A stretch of 64,000 nucleotides of DNA from the NCBI RefSeq assembly GCF_000812465.1, contig NZ_JWMA01000183.1:1-64000 (forward strand), in the 5' to 3' direction. Below, piece after piece: positions 1 to 10,202 of the stretch; the first letter of the stretch is position 1; every line of letters begins with the position of its first letter. The notes below the pieces were generated by a model that was not told where the DNA came from, did no database searches, and worked only from the letters and a program-made list of their open reading frames with translations. This stretch comes from Cupriavidus sp. IDO. GTDB taxonomy: Bacteria; Pseudomonadota; Gammaproteobacteria; Burkholderiales; Burkholderiaceae. The translations under genes and the position numbers were made by a program.

Positions 1-366
1 AACGGACTCTTCGCCATGGCGCATATCTCCATTCGACCTGTTCGAGATAAAACGCACCGGCCTAGAATCGGTTGTCATGTTTTTTGTAAATCTCAATAGA
101 TCTTATCAAGGCGGGCAGGGCCCGTCGAACGAGATGCGGTGCGCTTGCGCGTGGCACTCGCTCCTGGTCGGAGCGTGCTCAGTTCTTCCGGCTGCACGGG
201 TGTTGCGGGACCCCCATCTGGCGGCTGACAGGCCAAACGGCGGACCGAAGTGATGTCCTGTGTTCTCCAACCCGGCTCGTGTCGAGGTCAGTGCTTAGTT
301 CACCACTTGGGTCAGGACCGGCAAAGCATCAGGCCGTGCTCGGCGGCAAAGCGCTGTGCGCCGGCC
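1..366. other. Gene-free left edge
   Basis: No convincing coding sequence is seen on either strand. Bases 75-110 are clearly more A+T-rich than the rest and could hold a promoter for a gene outside the window. The remainder lies downstream of the convergent end of the alcohol dehydrogenase gene. No RNA gene or clear terminator was recognised. Confidence 0.5.
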
Positions 367-1473
<1,107 letters not shown>

Positions 1474-1516
1474 TGGTCTCTTCTATCGAAATAAGTACTT
1501 TTCATCATCATGATGA

Positions 1517-2635
1517 CTACATCATGCGCAAGTTCAACTCGCTTTCGCTTTCGTTTTCAGTAGGCGCCGAAATTTCGCAGGCATCGCCATCGGGCAGCGT
1601 CGACTCGGCCGGATGCATACCCTTGTCGCGGTAGGCTGCAGGCGGCACGCCGAACTGTTTGCGAAACTCACGACCGAGGTGTGATGCGTCAGCAAAGCCG
1701 CAGCTCAACGCGATGTCGACGACCGTGCGGTCCGAGCTCGTCAACAACCACGCAGCGGTCCGTAGCCGCACATGCTTGGCGAATGCCTGCGGGCTCTTGC
1801 CGGTCTCCGCCTTGAACAGGCGCTCGAGCTGGCGTGGCGACATATCGAGCTTGCAGGCGAGCGCTTCAAGCGGGAGCGCCCGGCCGACGTGCTGCTCCAT
1901 CAGCAGAATCGCGCGCTTGACCTTTGGGTGCGTCGCGGGCTCGAGGCCGGGCGGATGCGGCTGCGGCGCATTGCCCTTTTGCATCTCGCCGACGAGCAGG
2001 ATCCGTAGCGCCTTCTGCACGGTGGCGTGATCGAAGTGGCGCAGCAGGATGGCGGCGGCGACGTCGATCGACGCGCGCCCGCCCGAGCAGGTGATGCGCC
2101 GGCGGTCGATCACGAACAGCCGGTCGGCAATCAGCAGGTCCGCATCCACCGACGGGAAGCGCTCCATAAAATCCCAGTAGTGGAACCAGCTGACGCAGGC
2201 GCGGTGCCCCTCGAGCACGCCCGCGCGCATCAGCGCGAATACGCCGGTGCAGATGCCGACGATCGTCGTGCCGCCGCCCGCCGCGCGACGGATGAAGTCA
2301 AGCGTCTCAGGTCCGGCCTGTGGTCCCGAGTGCAGTAGCCCGCCGACCACGACCACGTAGTCGAATGGCTCCGCGTCGTCGAAGGTCTCCCACGGCGCGA
2401 CCTGGATCCCGCAGCTCGCGCGTACCGGCGCGAGTGTGTTTCCGATCACGCTCCAGACGCACCGCACCGGCTTGCTGTAGTCGCCATCGTCCGCCGACAG
2501 CCGCAGCATGTCGACGAAACCCGAAAACGCAGTCAGCGTGAAGTTCGGCAGCAGCACGATGCCGAAGCGGACGCGCCGTGGCGCCGGCTCGGCGACAGGG
2601 GAAATGGGAACGTCGGTTGTCATGGATGCATCCAT
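1517..2635 (-). CDS. GlxA-family AraC-type transcriptional regulator (regulator 1)
   Basis: Cytoplasmic regulator with an N-terminal DJ-1/PfpI-like sensory domain (RFGIVLLPNFTLTAFSGFVDMLR near the N-terminus, GICTGVFALMRAGVL in the middle) and a C-terminal AraC double helix-turn-helix (about the last 100 residues, including LACKLDMSPRQLERLFKAETG and CGFADASHLGREFRKQFG). Such proteins usually sense quaternary amines or amino-acid-derived ligands. It diverges from sdaA-soxBDAG and follows frmA, so control of serine, sarcosine or formaldehyde genes is likely but not proved. The frame stays open upstream: an ATG at 2722 has a GAGGG ribosome site, but the extra ~30 residues are arginine-rich and unlike the family, so the start was placed at the ATG at 2635. 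The start is uncertain. Confidence 0.85.
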   Translation of the reverse strand: MDASMTTDVPISPVAEPAPRRVRFGIVLLPNFTLTAFSGFVDMLRLSADDGDYSKPVRCVWSVIGNTLAPVRASCGIQVAPWETFDDAEPFDYVVVVGGLLHSGPQAGPETLDFIRRAAGGGTTIVGICTGVFALMRAGVLEGHRACVSWFHYWDFMERFPSVDADLLIADRLFVIDRRRITCSGGRASIDVAAAILLRHFDHATVQKALRILLVGEMQKGNAPQPHPPGLEPATHPKVKRAILLMEQHVGRALPLEALACKLDMSPRQLERLFKAETGKSPQAFAKHVRLRTAAWLLTSSDRTVVDIALSCGFADASHLGREFRKQFGVPPAAYRDKGMHPAESTLPDGDACEISAPTENESESELNLRMM

Positions 2636-2963
2636 CTTGACAGGCTCGCGCAAGCGGGCGGATCTGGGTTGCGGGGCGGCGGCGTATCGGTAGCGGACGC
2701 CGGTGATGCGTACGGCATCCATGCAGCCCTCGCCGCCTGCCTGCACGACGCGGCTCCGTCACAGCCAGCGTCGCCGATCCGCATGCCGCGGACTTGCATT
2801 TTTCCGACGCGAATCATCGCCAAAGCGAACTTCCGGCCTGTTTGGACCCGCGCCTGGCGGCGGTGTCCCACGTTGATGCCGCTTTTGTTCTATCGGCAAA
2901 TTCTGCGCTTTGATGTACTGACATCCAACGACACCTACCAGGCAATAGCAAAGAGGCAGCCAG

Positions 2964-4352
2964 ATGAATGTCAGCGTTTTCGACCTGTTCAAAATCGGCA
3001 TCGGTCCATCGAGTTCGCACACGGTCGGCCCCATGATCGCCGCTTGCCGCTTCGTATCGCACCTTGAGGATGCGAACCTGCTCGGTTTCGTGCGCCGCGT
3101 GCGGGCGGAACTGTACGGTTCGCTCGGCGCAACCGGCAAGGGCCACGGCACCGACAAGGCGGTGCTCCTTGGGCTTGAGGGGCGCTTGCCAGACCGGATC
3201 GACCCGGACGTTATTGAACCGCGCCTCGCGCAGATCCGCAAGGACAAGCGCTTGTTGCTGCTTGGCAAGCATGAGATCGACTTTGACGAAAAGGAGCACA
3301 TCGGCTTCTTTCGCCGTCTGATGAGCAGTACAGGCAGCGTCGTGCATTCAAACGGCATGCGCTTCCAGGCGTTCGACGAGCAGGGGCAGTTGCTCGTGGA
3401 AAAGGAGTATTACTCGGTCGGCGGTGGGTTCGTGGTCAATCGCGATGGCGATCGCGTGAATGGTGCGCGAGCGGCGGCCGACGTGCCGTATCCGTTCCTC
3501 ACCGGCGCCGACCTGATCCAGGCGTGCCGCGACAGCGGGCTGTCGATCGCCGAACTTATCTTTCGCAATGAATGTGCCTTGCGCCCGGCCGATTCCGTGC
3601 GCGCCGGGCTGCTGGCGATCTGGCAGACGATGGCTGCCTGCGTCGAGCGTGGCTGCAAGGTCGAGGGGGAGCTGCCCGGACCGATGCGCGTGAAACGCCG
3701 CGCGGCCGAGCTCTACAACCGGTTGCGCGCGCGTTCCGAGGAATCGCTGCGCGATCCGCTGTCGATGCTTGACTGGGTCAACCTGTACGCGATGGCCGTC
3801 AACGAAGAGAACGCGGCGGGCGGGCGCGTCGTTACGGCGCCGACCAACGGTGCGGCAGGCGTGATCCCTGCGGTGCTCCATTACTACGTGAAGTTCGTGC
3901 CGGGCTCGAATGACGACGGCATTGTCGAGTTCCTGCTGACAGCGGCCGCAATCGGGTTGATCTACAAGGAGACGGCGTCAATCTCGGGCGCCGAGGTCGG
4001 TTGCCAGGGCGAGGTCGGCGTTGCTTGCTCGATGGCCGCGGCCGCGCTTGCTGCGGTGATGGGCGGCACGCCAGACCAGGTCGAGAATGCCGCCGAAATC
4101 GGCATGGAGCACAACCTCGGGATGACCTGCGATCCGGTCGGTGGGCTGGTGCAGATCCCATGTATCGAGCGCAACGCGATGGGAGCGATCAAGGCGCTCA
4201 ACGCATCACGCATGGCGCTGAAGGGCAACGGCCAGCACTATGTGTCGCTCGATTCGGTGATCAAGACGATGCGGGAGACCGGCGCCGACATGAAGACGAA
4301 ATACAAGGAGACGTCGCGCGGCGGCCTGGCCGTGAACGTCATTGAATGCTAA
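2964..4352 (+). CDS. sdaA: L-serine ammonia-lyase, single-chain iron-sulfur type
   Basis: 462-aa L-serine dehydratase that converts serine to pyruvate and ammonia. The N-terminal half carries the beta domain with the family hallmark [16 protein letters not shown] (residues about 9-24). The C-terminal half carries the alpha domain with cysteines in [24 protein letters not shown] and QIPCIERNA that hold a [4Fe-4S] cluster in this family. It is first in a tight operon, 16 bp before soxB, and provides the last step of betaine-carbon flow: glycine plus methylene-THF gives serine, then pyruvate. The same arrangement is known in Pseudomonas betaine clusters. Start ATG follows AAAGAGGCAG. Identification is firm. 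Confidence 0.95.
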   Translation: MNVSVFDLFKIGIGPSSSHTVGPMIAACRFVSHLEDANLLGFVRRVRAELYGSLGATGKGHGTDKAVLLGLEGRLPDRIDPDVIEPRLAQIRKDKRLLLLGKHEIDFDEKEHIGFFRRLMSSTGSVVHSNGMRFQAFDEQGQLLVEKEYYSVGGGFVVNRDGDRVNGARAAADVPYPFLTGADLIQACRDSGLSIAELIFRNECALRPADSVRAGLLAIWQTMAACVERGCKVEGELPGPMRVKRRAAELYNRLRARSEESLRDPLSMLDWVNLYAMAVNEENAAGGRVVTAPTNGAAGVIPAVLHYYVKFVPGSNDDGIVEFLLTAAAIGLIYKETASISGAEVGCQGEVGVACSMAAAALAAVMGGTPDQVENAAEIGMEHNLGMTCDPVGGLVQIPCIERNAMGAIKALNASRMALKGNGQHYVSLDSVIKTMRETGADMKTKYKETSRGGLAVNVIEC

Positions 4353-4368
4353 GGAAGGGGTCCAAGAA

Positions 4369-5613
4369 ATGAGCCGCTATTCGATATTCAGTCTGTTCCG
4401 CAACGGCCTGTCTTATCACGAGAACTGGGAAAGGCAATGGAAGAGCCCGGAGCCCAGGCGCGAGTATGACGTGGTGATCGTCGGTGGCGGCGGGCACGGT
4501 CTCGCGACTGCGTACTACCTAGCGAAGGAGCACGGGATCACTAACGTTGCCGTGCTCGAGAAGGGCTGGATCGGCGGTGGCAACACCGCGCGCAACACGA
4601 CGATCGTCCGCTCGAACTATCTGTGGGACGAATCCGCGGCGCTTTACGAAAAGGCGATGAAGCTGTGGGAAGGGCTGTCGCAGGACCTGAACTACAACGT
4701 GATGTTCAGCCAGCGCGGCGTGATGAACCTGGCGCACACGCTGCAGGATGTGCGCGACACCGAGCGCCGGGTGAACGCGAACCGCCTGAACGGCGTCGAC
4801 GCGGAGTTCCTGACGCCGCAGCAGATCAAGGAGATCGAACCGACGATCAACCTGAACAGCCGCTACCCCGTGCTTGGCGCCTCGATCCAGCGCCGCGCCG
4901 GCGTCGCCCGGCACGACGCGGTCGCGTGGGGCTTCGCGCGGGGCGCCGATCGGGCCGGTGTCGACATCATCCAGAACTGCCAGGTGACCGGCATCCGGCG
5001 CGATCACGGCGCGGTCGTCGGTGTCGACACGGTGAAGGGCTTTATCAAGGCGAAGAAGGTCGCGGTGGTCGCGGCCGGCAACACGACCACGCTCGCCGAC
5101 ATGGCGGGCGTGCGTCTGCCGATCGAGAGCCATCCGCTGCAGGCGCTGGTGTCGGAGCCGATCAAGCCGGTCGTCAACTCGGTGATCATGTCGAACGCGG
5201 TGCACGCCTATATCAGCCAGTCCGACAAGGGCGACCTGGTGATCGGCGCGGGCATCGACCAGTACACCGGCTACGGCCAGCGCGGCAGCTTCCAGGTCAT
5301 CGAAGGGACGCTGCAGGCGATCGTCGAGATGTTCCCGGTGTTCTCGCGCGTGCGCATGAACCGCCAGTGGGGCGGCATCGTCGATGTGTCGCCGGATGCC
5401 TGCCCGATCATTAGCAAGACCGACGTGAAGGGCCTCTACTTCAACTGCGGCTGGGGCACGGGCGGCTTCAAGGCCACGCCGGGCTCGGGCTGGGTGTTTG
5501 CGCACACCATCGCGCGCGACCAGCCGCATCCGCTGAACGCGCCGTTTGCGCTCGACCGCTTCTATACCGGCCACCTGATCGATGAGCACGGCGCCGCCGC
5601 CGTCGCGCACTGA
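4369..5613 (+). CDS. soxB: Sarcosine oxidase, beta subunit
   Basis: 414-aa flavoprotein subunit of heterotetrameric sarcosine oxidase, which demethylates sarcosine to glycine and makes H2O2 plus formaldehyde or 5,10-methylene-THF. The N-terminus has an FAD-binding Rossmann signature [18 protein letters not shown] at about residues 28-45, and the DAO-fold C-terminal part holds [13 protein letters not shown]. The covalent-FMN histidine of this family lies in the N-terminal third. The ATG at 4369 was chosen because homologues begin at [14 protein letters not shown] and it follows GGAAGGGG. It is followed 19 bp later by soxD. Firm assignment. Confidence 0.96.
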   Translation: MSRYSIFSLFRNGLSYHENWERQWKSPEPRREYDVVIVGGGGHGLATAYYLAKEHGITNVAVLEKGWIGGGNTARNTTIVRSNYLWDESAALYEKAMKLWEGLSQDLNYNVMFSQRGVMNLAHTLQDVRDTERRVNANRLNGVDAEFLTPQQIKEIEPTINLNSRYPVLGASIQRRAGVARHDAVAWGFARGADRAGVDIIQNCQVTGIRRDHGAVVGVDTVKGFIKAKKVAVVAAGNTTTLADMAGVRLPIESHPLQALVSEPIKPVVNSVIMSNAVHAYISQSDKGDLVIGAGIDQYTGYGQRGSFQVIEGTLQAIVEMFPVFSRVRMNRQWGGIVDVSPDACPIISKTDVKGLYFNCGWGTGGFKATPGSGWVFAHTIARDQPHPLNAPFALDRFYTGHLIDEHGAAAVAH

Positions 5614-5632
5614 ACGCCACCAGGAGAAAGAA

Positions 5633-5953
5633 ATGTTGCTGATCGAATGTCCATGGTGCGGCCCGCGCGCCGAATCCGAATTCTCATGCGGCGGCGAGGC
5701 CGACATCGCGCGCCCGCTCGAGACCGAGAAGCTGTCTGACCGCGAATGGGGGGACTACCTGTTCATGCGCACCAATACCCGGGGCATGCATCACGAGCAA
5801 TGGATCCACGCCCAGGGCTGCCGCCGCTGGTTCAAGATCGAGCGCGATACGGTCACCTATGACATCAAGGGCTACGAGACCTTCGGCCAGCCCGGCGCTA
5901 ACGCACCGCATAAAGCACTGCAAGAAGCACCGCGAGTAAGGGGCAAGAAATGA
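5633..5953 (+). CDS. soxD: Sarcosine oxidase, delta subunit
   Basis: 106-aa small zinc-containing subunit of heterotetrameric sarcosine oxidase. The N-terminal IECPWCGPRAESEF and later histidine-rich segment HHEQWIHAQGCRRWF carry the conserved Cys/His zinc ligands of the SoxD family. The ATG at 5633 sits 8 bases after AGGAGAAAG, a clear ribosome site. Its stop overlaps the soxA start by 4 bp (ATGA), indicating translational coupling. Length and motifs are typical. Confidence 0.95.
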   Translation: MLLIECPWCGPRAESEFSCGGEADIARPLETEKLSDREWGDYLFMRTNTRGMHHEQWIHAQGCRRWFKIERDTVTYDIKGYETFGQPGANAPHKALQEAPRVRGKK

Positions 5954-8900
5954 GCCAGAAAGACCGTCTCGGCACCGGTGGCCGCATCAATCGCGCGGTT
6001 CCGCTGACCTTCACCTTCAACGGACGCACGTATCAGGGGTTCCAGGGCGATACGCTCGCGTCGGCGCTGCTCGCCAACGGCGTGCGCTTTGTCGCGCGCA
6101 GCTTCAAGTATCACCGTCCGCGTGGCATCGTGACGGCGGACGTCGCTGAGCCGAATGCCGTGGTGCAGCTCGAACGCGGCGCGTATACGGTGCCGAACGC
6201 GCGCGCGACGGAAGTCGAGCTGTATCACGGGCTCGTCGCGACCAGCGTGAATGCGGAGCCCGATCTCGAACGCGATCGCATGGCGGTCAACCAGAAGTTT
6301 GCGCGCTTCATGCCCGCGGGCTTCTACTACAAGACCTTCATGTGGCCGCGCAAGATGTGGCCGAAGTACGAAGAGAAGATCCGCCATGCGGCCGGTCTCG
6401 GCAAGGCGCCCGACATGCGCGACGCCGATCGCTACGACAAGTGCTACGCGCACTGCGACGTGCTGGTGGTTGGCGGCGGCCCGACGGGCCTCGCGGCAGC
6501 GCATGCGGCGGCAGTATCCGGTGCGCGCGTGATCCTGGTCGACGATCAGTGCGAGCTTGGCGGCAGCCTGCTTTCCGGTCGCGCCGAGATCAACGGCAAG
6601 CCCGCGCTGCAGTGGGCCGAGCAGATCGAGGCTGAACTGCGCAAGCTGCCGGAGGTGACGATCCTGTCGCGCAGCACCGCGTTCGGCTATCAGGACCACA
6701 ATCTCGTGACCGTGACGCAGCGCCTCACCGACCACCTGCCGGCAGCGAAGCGCCAGGGCACGCGCGAGCTGCTGTGGAAGATCCGTGCAGGGCAGGTGAT
6801 TCTGGCCACCGGCGCGCACGAGCGTCCGCTTGTGTTCGGCAACAACGACCTGCCGGGCGTGATGATCGCGTCGGCGGTGTCGACCTACATCCATCGCTAC
6901 GGCGTGCTGCCGGGACGCGACGCGGTCGTGTTCACCAACAACGATCGCGGCTATCAGGCGGCACTCGACCTGAAGGCGTGCGGCGCGAAGGTGACGATCG
7001 TCGATGCGCGCGCATCGACCAATGGCGCGCTGCCGGCCGCCGCGAAGCGGCAGGGCCTGACCGTGCTGAATGGCGCAGTGGTGACGGCTGCATCCGGCAA
7101 GCGGCACGTCTCGTCAGTCGACGTGGCGGCTTATGCAAACGGCAAGACCGGGCGCAAGTTGTCGACGATCCCGTGCGATCTGGTCGCGATGTCGGGCGGC
7201 CTCAGCCCGGTCCTTCACCTGTTTGCGCAATCGGGCGGCAAGGCGCGGTGGAACGATGAGAAGGTGTGCTTCGTGCCGGGCAAGTCGATGCAGGCCGAGG
7301 CGAGCGTTGGCGCGGCGGCGGGCGAGTTCAGCCTGGCGCAGGCGCTGCCGCTCGCGATCGAAGTGGGGGCCGCCGCTGCCAAGGCTGCCGGCTTCAGTAA
7401 CGCCAAGCGCCCCGCCGCGCCAAAGGTGGCAGCCGTCGCCGAAGGTGCACTGCTGCCGCTGTGGCTCGTCGGCAGCCAGGAGGCCGCCGCGCGCGGGCCG
7501 AAGCAGTTTGTCGACTTCCAGAACGACGTGGCCGCGTCCGACATCCTGCTCGCCGCGCGCGAAGGCTTCGAATCGGTCGAACACGTGAAGCGCTACACCG
7601 CGATGGGCTTCGGCACCGACCAGGGCAAGCTCGGCAACATCAACGGGATGGGGATCCTGGCGCAGGCGCTCGGCAAGTCGATTCCCGACACCGGCACGAC
7701 AACGTTCCGCCCTAACTACACGCCGGTCACGTTCGGCACGTTGGCGGGGCGCGAGCTCGGCGACTTCCTCGACCCGGTTCGCAAGACCTGCATCCATGAA
7801 TGGCACGTCGAGCATGGCGCGCTGTTCGAGGACGTTGGCAACTGGAAGCGGCCGTGGTACTTCCCGAAGAAGGGCGAGGACCTGCATGCGGCGGTGAAGC
7901 GCGAATGCCTCGCGGTGCGCAACAGCGTCGGCATCCTCGATGCATCGACGCTCGGCAAGATCGATATCCAGGGCCCGGACGCGGTGACGCTGCTGAACTG
8001 GATGTACACCAACCCGTGGAACAAGCTCGAAGTCGGCAAGTGCCGCTATGGCCTGATGCTCGACGAGAACGGCATGGTGTTCGACGACGGCGTCACGGTG
8101 CGGCTCGGTGAGCAGCATTTCATGATGACGACGACGACGGGCGGCGCCGCGCGCGTTCTGACCTGGCTCGAGCGCTGGCTGCAGACCGAGTGGCCGGACA
8201 TGAAGGTGCGGCTTGGGTCGGTGACCGATCACTGGGCAACCTTCGCGGTGGTCGGCCCGAAGAGCCGCAAGGTACTGCGCAAGGTCTGCGATGACATCGA
8301 CTTCGGCAACGAGGCCTTCCCGTTCATGAGCTATCGGAACGGCACCGTCGCCGGCGCGAAGGCGCGCGTGATGCGGATCAGCTTCTCGGGCGAGCTGGCG
8401 TACGAAGTGAACGTGCCCGCGAACGCCGGCCGCGCGGTGTGGGAAGCGCTGATGGCCGCGGGGGCCGAGTTCGACATCACGCCGTACGGCACGGAAACGA
8501 TGCACGTGCTGCGCGCGGAGAAGGGCTACATCATCGTCGGCCAGGACACGGACGGTTCGATCACGCCGTACGACCTCGGCATGGGCGGAGTCGTGGCGAA
8601 GTCGAAGGACTTCCTCGGCAAGCGCTCGCTGACGCGTTCGGATACCGCGAAGGAAGGCCGCAAGCAGTTCGTCGGCCTGCTGACCGACGACGCGCAGTTC
8701 GTGCTGCCGGAGGGTGCGCAGATCATCGCGCCGGACACGCAGGTGTCGACGACCGACCCGACGCCGATGCTCGGCCACGTGACGTCGAGCTACTACAGCC
8801 CGATCCTGAAGCGCTCGATCGCGCTGGCCGTGGTGAAGGGCGGCCTGAACAAGATGGGCGAGAGCGTGGCGATTCCGCTGGCAAGCGGCCGGCGCGTGAC

Positions 8901-8961
8901 CGCGAAAATCTCGAGCCCGATTTTCTACGATACGGAAGGGGTGCGCCAGAATGTGGAATGA
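5950..8961 (+). CDS. soxA: Sarcosine oxidase, alpha subunit
   Basis: 1003-aa large subunit. The N-terminal region (about residues 15-95) is a 2Fe-2S ferredoxin-like fold with GFQGDTLASALLANG. Next comes a dinucleotide-binding domain with VLVVGGGPTGLAAAHAAA (about 172-189), and the C-terminal ~400 residues are a GcvT-like folate-binding domain. This arrangement matches TsoX/SoxA enzymes, in which NAD and folate bind the alpha chain and methylene-THF is produced. It overlaps soxD by 4 bp and soxG by 11 bp. Firm assignment. Confidence 0.96.
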   Translation: MSQKDRLGTGGRINRAVPLTFTFNGRTYQGFQGDTLASALLANGVRFVARSFKYHRPRGIVTADVAEPNAVVQLERGAYTVPNARATEVELYHGLVATSVNAEPDLERDRMAVNQKFARFMPAGFYYKTFMWPRKMWPKYEEKIRHAAGLGKAPDMRDADRYDKCYAHCDVLVVGGGPTGLAAAHAAAVSGARVILVDDQCELGGSLLSGRAEINGKPALQWAEQIEAELRKLPEVTILSRSTAFGYQDHNLVTVTQRLTDHLPAAKRQGTRELLWKIRAGQVILATGAHERPLVFGNNDLPGVMIASAVSTYIHRYGVLPGRDAVVFTNNDRGYQAALDLKACGAKVTIVDARASTNGALPAAAKRQGLTVLNGAVVTAASGKRHVSSVDVAAYANGKTGRKLSTIPCDLVAMSGGLSPVLHLFAQSGGKARWNDEKVCFVPGKSMQAEASVGAAAGEFSLAQALPLAIEVGAAAAKAAGFSNAKRPAAPKVAAVAEGALLPLWLVGSQEAAARGPKQFVDFQNDVAASDILLAAREGFESVEHVKRYTAMGFGTDQGKLGNINGMGILAQALGKSIPDTGTTTFRPNYTPVTFGTLAGRELGDFLDPVRKTCIHEWHVEHGALFEDVGNWKRPWYFPKKGEDLHAAVKRECLAVRNSVGILDASTLGKIDIQGPDAVTLLNWMYTNPWNKLEVGKCRYGLMLDENGMVFDDGVTVRLGEQHFMMTTTTGGAARVLTWLERWLQTEWPDMKVRLGSVTDHWATFAVVGPKSRKVLRKVCDDIDFGNEAFPFMSYRNGTVAGAKARVMRISFSGELAYEVNVPANAGRAVWEALMAAGAEFDITPYGTETMHVLRAEKGYIIVGQDTDGSITPYDLGMGGVVAKSKDFLGKRSLTRSDTAKEGRKQFVGLLTDDAQFVLPEGAQIIAPDTQVSTTDPTPMLGHVTSSYYSPILKRSIALAVVKGGLNKMGESVAIPLASGRRVTAKISSPIFYDTEGVRQNVE

Positions 8962-9604
8962 ATCGAATATCGCTACGCCGGCGGCAGGCGTGCCGGCGTC
9001 TGACGCGCGCAAGCGCGGCGTGCGGCTCGAGTCGCCGTTCATCGGCGCGGCCGATCTGCTGAACGCGCACCAGGCGCGTGCGTCGAAACACTTCGTGATG
9101 CGCGAGCGCGCCTTTCTTGATCTCGTCAACGTGCGCGGTGATCTCTCCGACCCTGCTTTTGTCGGCGCGTTCGAGGGCGTGGTCGGCTGTTGTCCGCCGG
9201 CTGCACCGAATACGGTCGCGCGCGGCACCGCCTATGACGTGCTGTGGCTCGGCCCCGACGAGTGGCTGGTGCGCTCGAACGAACCGGTGCCGGCGGGCGT
9301 GCTCGAGCCTAAGCTCGCCCAGGCGATCGCCGGCGCGTACGCGGCGGCGGTCGACGTCGGCAGCGGCTACACGGTCGTCGAGATCAGCGGCGGGCGCGTA
9401 CGCGACGTACTGGCGCGCGGCTGCCCACTCGACCTGCATCCGCGCGTGTTCGAGCCGGGCCAGTGCGCGCAGAGCCACTACTTCAAGGCGTCGATCGTGC
9501 TGGTGCCGACCGGCGTCGACCGCTTCGAGGTCGTCCTGCGCCGCAGCTTCGCCGATTATTTCTGCCGCATCATGCTCGACGCCGCGGCGCCGTTGACATC
9601 ATGA
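8951..9604 (+). CDS. soxG: Sarcosine oxidase, gamma subunit
   Basis: 217-aa gamma subunit of sarcosine oxidase, related to the GcvT/YgfZ fold. Recognisable features are LGPDEWLVRS, DVGSGYTVVEISGGRVRDVLARGCPLDL and CAQSHYFKASIVLVP, typical of SoxG. Its start lies inside the soxA end (11-bp overlap) and its stop overlaps the next ATG, so the five genes soxB-D-A-G-folB are translationally linked. Firm assignment. Confidence 0.94.
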   Translation: MWNESNIATPAAGVPASDARKRGVRLESPFIGAADLLNAHQARASKHFVMRERAFLDLVNVRGDLSDPAFVGAFEGVVGCCPPAAPNTVARGTAYDVLWLGPDEWLVRSNEPVPAGVLEPKLAQAIAGAYAAAVDVGSGYTVVEISGGRVRDVLARGCPLDLHPRVFEPGQCAQSHYFKASIVLVPTGVDRFEVVLRRSFADYFCRIMLDAAAPLTS

Positions 9605-10047
9605 AGCCGGTCGACAACGCGTTCAGCGCACCACTCGCCGGGCTCGATGGGCCACTGCTGCCGGGCCGGGGCTGGAGTGTGTTTATCGATGCGTTGGCGG
9701 TGCCGGTGCGGATCGGCATCCATCCGCACGAGCATGAAGCACCGCAGCCGATCGTGATCGACGCGCGTCTGGGTTATCGCCACGAGCCGAGCGAGGACAG
9801 CGAGTGGATCGACTACGATGGCTATTGTGCGCGCCTCGCCGCGTTTCTTGCGCACAAGCCGCATACGCGCCTGCTCGAGACCCTGGTGGCCGAGATCGCC
9901 GAGCTGTCGTTTCGCGAATGGCCGGCGCTCGACACGTTGACGCTTGCCGTGCACAAGCCGAAGATCCGGCCCGGCACGCAACGCGTCGGCGTCGCGCTCG
10001 AGTGGACACGCGCCGATTACCTCAGGCGCAGCGGGCAGGCGGGCTGA
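9601..10047 (+). CDS. folB: Dihydroneopterin aldolase-like protein at the end of the sox operon
   Basis: 148-aa protein of the FolB (dihydroneopterin aldolase/epimerase) family: ALAVPVRIGIHPHEHEAPQP matches the start of the T-fold substrate site, and WIDYDGYCARL plus LLETLVAEIAELSF match the YDxI and RLLETLVxE segments. FolB makes 6-hydroxymethyl-dihydropterin for folate. The ATG at 9601 overlaps the soxG stop (ATGA), so it is co-translated with the sarcosine oxidase whose methyl acceptor is THF. It therefore probably raises folate supply during sarcosine growth. The N-terminus is longer than in housekeeping FolB (about 120 aa), and activity is not certain. Confidence 0.88.
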   Translation: MKPVDNAFSAPLAGLDGPLLPGRGWSVFIDALAVPVRIGIHPHEHEAPQPIVIDARLGYRHEPSEDSEWIDYDGYCARLAAFLAHKPHTRLLETLVAEIAELSFREWPALDTLTLAVHKPKIRPGTQRVGVALEWTRADYLRRSGQAG

Positions 10048-10062
10048 GCGTTGCCCGGGCCG

Positions 10063-10132
10063 TGTCGGCGCCGTGCAAACGCGTGTCGGTATTGGACATA
10101 GGTTTGCCGGGCTCCCCGACTACTCTCATAGA
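10063..10132 (+). promoter_or_regulatory. Activator-type porin promoter with 21-bp-spaced direct repeats
   Basis: Two identical TGTCGG hexamers begin at 10063 and 10084, exactly 21 bp (two helical turns) apart, with TGCAAACGCG between them. A -10-like TACTCT lies at 10121-10126, and there is no -35 hexamer at the usual distance. This layout is typical of a promoter whose AraC-family activator covers the -35 region. Nearly the same arrangement is found before fdhA (13052) and choV (29735). The bound protein is inferred to be one of the GbdR/GlxA regulators here. Confidence 0.55.
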
Positions 10133-10172
10133 CGCTGCCGCGCATGCCGCACCGATCGGCGTGTCGGCAGCG
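10133..10172 (+). promoter_or_regulatory. 5' leader hairpin of porin mRNA
   Basis: An outer stem CGCTGCCG/CGGCAGCG (10133-10140 with 10165-10172) and an inner stem CATGCCG/CGGCGTG (one G-U pair) enclose a 7-nt loop. The first base coincides with the start site predicted from the -10 at 10121. A matching hairpin sits at the same place in the fdhA leader. It may stabilise the mRNA or carry control; function is unknown. Confidence 0.5.
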
Positions 10173-10202
10173 TGAGTCATGTTTACACCAGGAGAAAATC
10201 CA

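Noticed and set aside
2747-2963. 21-bp-spaced repeat operator before sdaA-soxBDAG
   Set aside because: Only loose partial matches (for example TATCGG near 2900) were found; spacing and central CAA-CGC part do not fit the three good copies.
7114-9228. 704-codon open frame on the minus strand opposite soxA and soxG
   Set aside because: It is antisense to well-identified genes, has His/Arg/Ala-rich low-complexity composition typical of G+C-rich shadow frames, and matches no family.
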